64,000 nucleotides of DNA, from assembly GCA_004794785.1 (NCBI GenBank), contig SJOL01002263.1, forward strand, positions 730,520 through 794,519, given 5' to 3'. This document shows, piece by piece, positions 59,218-64,000 of this stretch. How positions within the stretch are numbered: the first letter of the stretch is position 1; every line of letters starts with the position of its first letter. The notes beneath the pieces are model-generated. The model was given only the letters and a program-made list of their open reading frames with translations, was not told the DNA's origin and did no database searches. Made by a program: the position numbers and the translations under genes. Source of the DNA: Opisthorchis felineus. Its lineage: Eukaryota; Platyhelminthes; Trematoda; Opisthorchiida; Opisthorchiidae.

Positions 59218-60268
59218 GATGGAGATATGACAAGCAACGGTTGACAGCATCGTTTAGGGAACCCTGGTTAAGCTCTGTTGGGACTCACATTGCGGTCAAT
59301 TAAAATTCACCTATCCTTAGTGCATATAAGGAGCTTGCTGACAGCTTTCCACAACCGAAGTTAGAATCTTACGGAACGATCCAGTCTGGAACCAACTGCA
59401 CGCTACTCTCATGCACTCCGTAGTAGATGAGGTTGCTCAAAACAAGTTACTGCGGACGAAAATCTTACTCGAGGTTCCACTCTGAGTGCAGCTAATTCCA
59501 TATCATAATTTGAAATCGGGTATTTAGAAGTGGGCTGGTCAGTTGAATACCATAGCCAGTGGAGAGCCTAAGACCTGTCGCAACACACGGACCTACATTG
59601 TTATACTACATATCGGCAAAGGTTTATGAAATTCTTTTGAGTTGACCCCGCAGCGATTCCAAGTTCCCTCTTATGATTTTCAATACAATGAAGAACAGGC
59701 ACTCAACACAAACCAAATGGAAACTACCGAGTGGACAAACTCTTCGTAAAGCGTAGCAACAATATGTGCTATTACCACTGACATTCGCATATATATGCGG
59801 ATTTTTTTCAGTTTTTTGAAATGTCAACAAACATGCAGTTGGCAACAAACCACCGTAACTACAGTGTTCACAAAAATTCCTTTACGCATATGATGTTCTG
59901 CTTTTCCGAGGGCCATTATGAGCGATCATGACGTCAAAACAGACGGTAAATCTGAGAATATTCTTGGTTTTCCATATAGAAGAACAGGGTTGGAAGGCCG
60001 TTGTTCATTGAAATGCTTATGCCAGCACATCCCATCACAGGTCTGCTAGATCTAAAAGGTAAACAAAAAGTGGCGTTCTTCGTCGAGGTGCTGGATCTTA
60101 TTTTCTGGGAGTTCCGGAATAATTTCTGAGGACTTTGTGAATTTACATGAAAACCCGAATAAATTGCGCTTATCTTAGGCAACTGATTTGTTGAAATCGG
60201 TATAAGAGGAATCCTACACCATCCACATAGTGTGGCTTTTTGGTGCCTTACTGGTAAATCTGACTTAC

Positions 60269-60711
60269 CCCTGAATCAAACTGATCCATGTGCTTCACCT
60301 GCGGTGCCAGTTCATCATCGGTTTTCCAGAACAGTCGACGCCATAGTTTCACCAAAGCCTGCTGATTTGTAGATCGTAGGCAGAGTTCGAACAAATTCAT
60401 CACGCGTCCATATGTGATCAGAGTCAGGTTTAGGGTGACAGAGCGTGGAATGAAACTTTCTGGTCCGAAAACAATGGAGGCCTCCATTTGAATCGTTTGC
60501 TGATAAAAGCCAAGACAGCAGGAATTTTGAGATTTTAAGATTTGCGCTTTTTTATCTTGTATGTCAGAATTTTCCGAAGAAACCATATGCAAATCTGATT
60601 TTCCAACCTCGCGAATAAGTGTCAACCGGAAGTGGTTCACAATTGGTACTACATCAGACTGTGGTAAATCATTTTTGCGGTTCAGTTTTAATAAGTAGCA
60701 AAACGCTCTAC
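60269..60711 (-). CDS. LLTP gene, helical (vitellogenin-N) domain exon (147 codons)
   Basis: The clearest family signature in the window: QMEASIVFGPESFIPRSVTL followed by NLTLITYGRVMNLFELCLR is the conserved FG..S.iPRs..lnlt...fG...nlfE..lR segment that ends the helical domain of vitellogenins, apolipophorins and apoB. The acceptor is CATTAACTTCAG| at 60712 and the donor GGG|GTAAGT at 60268. It starts with two bases of a codon and ends in phase 0. Upstream exons (signal peptide, N-terminal sheet and most of the helical domain) are not resolved and may lie beyond the window. Confidence 0.87.
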
Positions 60712-63700
60712 CTGAAGTTAATGAAATTTTGTGCCCTCTGGAAATAACTCTTTCATTGCAGTGCAGTTGCGTTCACTAGTTTGACACCGCTTTCACCCAA
60801 TGGCCAAAACCTTTGCCAATATAATATCAAATTACTTTTTTCATCAATATTTAAGCATCATTAATTTATCTGGTGGTCATTCGCCTTTCAGTCGCCGGAC
60901 ATGTTTAGCCTATATTGGGAAAATTATCTAGTTTCGATCCGTTAAACTTAATTCAAGTTAGCCAAATTGATTTTTGAAGGCTTGGCACCGGACAATTCCA
61001 CAGAGACCATCCGAACAAACCTGTGGATGGTCAACACAATACACGTTCATCACAAGGTTCTGTTGAAAATGAAGTTTAACGCGATAGGCCCCATGTCAGA
61101 TGTTATCCCATGTGCCAGTGCTTCAGAGAGCCATTAGCATATGACAAGAACATGGTTAGATAACCGATTATATCGGTGTTCAGGAGGGACCGTCAATAGA
61201 GAAGAATGTCGTCGTGTGTTAACGTCTGTTAACCCTCATCCACCAGTATTAAAAATGCATATTGTACACTCAAGAATGCTGAACGAACATACAGTGACGT
61301 GTTTAATCTAGTGTTACAAAGTTAGAGCCAAACGCGCTGCATCACAAACTTCTGAGCATATGAAACTTTCTTGCGGTCATTGGTTAACAGTGTCCCGCAA
61401 AGGGACACAAGCTCTGGGCTATGGTTTTGCAACAGTAGTCCAAATGTAACTTTTAAATTTGTGCGAAGAGCGTTTCGCAGTAAGCACTTCCAAAGACGGA
61501 AGCTAGGTGGTGCTTTCTATCGCACTGTTTCCCGTTGGCACTGATAGAACAGTTCTTGTAGACGGTCGCAAGTTCATAGCTGTTGAAGTCATTGTTGACG
61601 TAATAAAGTGTTTTGTACTCGTCAGTTGAGACCCAATCTAAGATAGCTGTTCACCAAACCAGTTGTTTTCTGGCAGCGTATACATATCAGATTAATATAT
61701 TTTTGGGAAAGTTTACTGTTCTGAAGAGCGCCAGTATTATGTTGGATACGGATGTTATCCACCAGTCTCTGAATTAGATCTCCGCAAATTTTCCCTACAG
61801 TTCTCGGGTTCCTTCGTTAGATCACATTCAAAAATAGTTTGCTTCCTGGTTGACCACGACGTTTTATATTTCCCGGTTATTTACCAGAGAGTGATTCTTT
61901 AATTAACAAGCCCCGAACGGTATTTGTGATTAGCAGATTACCGAGATCTCTTTGTGGTACCCTGATATGGTCGGCAAAGTACCTATGCTTACTGGGCGAA
62001 TGAGACGATGTGGTAATTGGAGTTCGCCCCTCCCGCATTTAATCGCGTGTTTTAATGCTGCACACATCGCAAGCAAAATTCCGCCGTCGTCGTAAGTCGG
62101 TCGTAGTTCAATGGGTCTCATTAATTCGGTCCAGATATATAAAGTCTTGCCAGCGGGAATAGTGAAACCGCCCAACAGGAAAACATGGTCATTCGAAGAT
62201 GCTGTTTCAATCTTGTCCGAAAACTGACGGCAGGCTATGCTCTCAGTCTCGTTTGATTTCGAAATCATGAGGATATGTACGCTGATAAAGGTGGAAACTG
62301 CAGCTGACAGTCGGAGCAGGATGGTTATCGTCCTTTTATTCATCCACTGTCGTTTGATTTATCCAATAAGTAACCGTAAATCCAACTGTTTCCTTGCGAC
62401 GGTTGCTTTGTGTTGCTCCATTCCAGTGAAAAATACGTCCAGAACTATTTGTTCACTGCCTCCCTCGCTCAGCCAGTTGGCTTTCTTTGAGGGTAAATAG
62501 TTCGATTCCGCATCGCTTGAGTTCTTCGGCAACATTCTAGGAGACTTGCCTCCTTCTATTTTTTTCGATCTTCTGTATCACGTCAGGGAAAATAGAGCTT
62601 TGTTAGAGCTGAAAATCAAAATACGGGCGTTGTCCGTTTATCCAACACCATCAGTGCCTCATCCATCTGTTAGCGTAAGGTGGCCTGACCAGGGGTGCAT
62701 AGAGTAAGATAGTGAAGTCCAACTCCTAGTGCCATTGCGAACAGAGAACACGTTCTGTGTGGTCTCTGACTCGTATTGTTTTACAGTACTCCAACTACGA
62801 CAAATGGTGCACAAGCCCTCACTGTCAACTGCTAGGCGATCACAATGTACAACTCCAGGTGACTGACCTTTCGTAATTCATCCATTGACAAGGAAAGGTA
62901 GCATTGTGGCCTCCGTAAATGTGGAGATATCCTGCCATTTTAGGAGGTCTTGCGAACGATAATATTTTCCCCCAGACACACATCCAATAGGATTTATAGT
63001 ATTGGCAGGACTCAGTACTCCTCCTCGAGGACCCATTGCCAAATTACGGAATTTCTGATAGCTGTGACCCAATGCACGTGAGGCATGCTTAGGAGACGCA
63101 TAGGACTCATCAGTGCACTACCAGCCATTCATATAAGTGATTCTGTCCACCCAAAAGTTGTCCATTGGCACGCTTATCTGCACTGTTTGAAGGATTGCCT
63201 GAGGTTAATGTCACAACGCGAGTATTTGGTGAGCCACAAAAATAAGTAGACCGGCGACCTTAGTTACATTTTTGCCAACACTTCCGTTCACCAGAGAGTC
63301 CGCTAGCAGTGTTTAGAGGAAGATGCCAACAAATGACTTAGAATGAAATGCGTGAAATAGTTATTTTTTTATGTGCGGAATATGTCCAATGTGCAACAGA
63401 GTAGGTAATAGTATAAAACTGGGCCAATAGGAGAGGCTATTTTATTGAGAATACTTCAGATTTTAGTCTTATACACTTGTTTCAAACCCTTAATGGTTAA
63501 ACGGTATCTGCCCAACTGTGTATTTTTACGTCGTAAGTTCGTAATATAACTTGAACACTATTCACACAAATCTAACTGGACCTTGTGAATGGGGTCACGA
63601 GACAATTTATCCTTTGTGGGTATACTTTTGACTGGGTATGTCGATTAAGCATTACAGCAATCGGCTTTTTGATGGAGTGCTCAGCCCTCACGTTTTTACC

Positions 63701-64000
63701 ATATTGCGCCGACAGCATTCAAGCGCAGATTGACTAAAATCCCATTTTCCAGGGCTGGACGAATTTGCCATGCAGATCAACTGAAAAAGAATGAGTTGAT
63801 TTTGAAAGAGGTTCTGACTGCTAACGAAATAACGCCGCATCAAAAACACGAACAGAATAAGAAATATATACACCAATCTTTACACGTAAAAAGAAATCGG
63901 TTGGTGAATACAGTGAGATAAACTGGGCTCGTACTATGGAGGAGTATGCAATGCGGTAAAAATATGATGAACCCACAATATTCAAGAAATCATCCCCAGT
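60712..64000 (-). other. Probable LLTP 5' intron(s); possible upstream exons
   Basis: No confident gene. A 137-codon minus frame (61930-62343) contains a consensus donor (CCA|GTAAGC after 62010 on the minus strand) and a helical stretch GILLAMCAALKHAIKCGRGE, so it might hold an upstream helical-domain exon. Its phase does not fit 60711 without another exon. A minus segment at 62880-63072 has a donor AAAG|GTCAGT and three open frames, so no frame can be chosen. The rest shows nothing recognisable. Confidence 0.35.

Larger units (their letters stand above)
44897..60268 (-). other. LLTP interval of 15.4 kb with unresolved exon(s), nested GPCR and repeats
   Basis: Exon 60269 ends in phase 0 and exon 44896 starts in phase 1, so at least one exon is missing between them, probably coding the end of the helical domain. 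Weak minus-strand candidates are 58027-58083 (ends in phase 1 at AAAG|GTAATG; KIRMIRLNLNASVNK), 59950-60052 (poor donor) and 48488-48544 (EFASLLTMEKTEVELDISK, AAG|GTAGCC). None is secure. The interval also contains the plus-strand GPCR, candidate plus exons at 47732 and 56863, and a cluster of repeats from 54.9 to 59.2 kb. Confidence 0.5.

Noticed and set aside
59934..60182. Minus-strand frame with NNGLPTLFFYMENQEY, tempting as the missing LLTP exon
   Set aside because: The acceptor is good but the needed frame does not match the phase-0 end of 60269, and no acceptable donor follows.
1..64000. CRISPR arrays, bacterial operons, rRNA genes, intact transposases, intact tRNAs
   Set aside because: I looked for regularly spaced direct repeats, dense co-directional ORFs and conserved rRNA or tRNA cores and saw none; the window is eukaryotic.

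Overview
This window looks like a piece of a flatworm (trematode) nuclear genome. It has no dense ORFs, operons or ribosome binding sites. Instead it shows short open exons bounded by GT/AG splice signals, introns of 2 to 15 kb, decayed retroelements, tRNA-derived SINE-like sequences and an AT microsatellite. A repeat family near 54.9-59.2 kb reads like one I remember from predicted proteins of liver flukes (Opisthorchiidae, Clonorchis/Opisthorchis). That placement is from memory and is an inference. The backbone is one large minus-strand gene for an apolipophorin/apolipoprotein-B-like large lipid transfer protein (LLTP, vitellogenin superfamily). I can place eight exons in 5'->3' order: 60711-60269, 44896-44686, 40475-40287, 35608-35026, 29425-29204, 26913-26634, 15687-15474 and 12122-8211. 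From 44896 down, every exon join preserves the reading frame, with one alternative acceptor at 35579/35608. The last of these is a single 3.9 kb internal exon of 1304 codons. The start of the gene lies beyond 60.7 kb and its end lies below 8.2 kb; one or more exons between 60.3 and 44.9 kb are not resolved. The gene therefore covers more than 52 kb of this window. Other genes lie on the plus strand inside its introns. An apparently intronless rhodopsin-like GPCR (51244-52542, 432 aa) sits in the unresolved 15 kb interval. A small set of plus-strand exons (27230-30225) ends in an exon with a single transmembrane helix and a short cysteine-rich tail. These exons alternate with LLTP exons of the opposite strand, so the two genes would be interdigitated. 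Further plus-strand stretches with good splice signals and secreted- or tail-like peptides (17790-17989, 18381-18610, 31374-31633, 34608-34716, 47732-47780, 56863-57006) suggest more such genes but cannot be joined from sequence alone. The rest is intron or intergenic DNA: a frameshifted non-LTR reverse transcriptase relic near 13.2-13.6 kb, SINE-like elements near 35.9 and 38.9 kb, a repeat module shared by 13.0 and 39.05 kb, an AT microsatellite at 38.45 kb, and a repeat cluster at 54.9-59.2 kb that includes a near-perfect 53 bp inverted repeat. The LLTP would be a secreted lipid carrier, the GPCR a plasma-membrane neuropeptide-type receptor, and the other product a membrane glycoprotein. 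Nothing in the sequence ties them functionally beyond their physical overlap.
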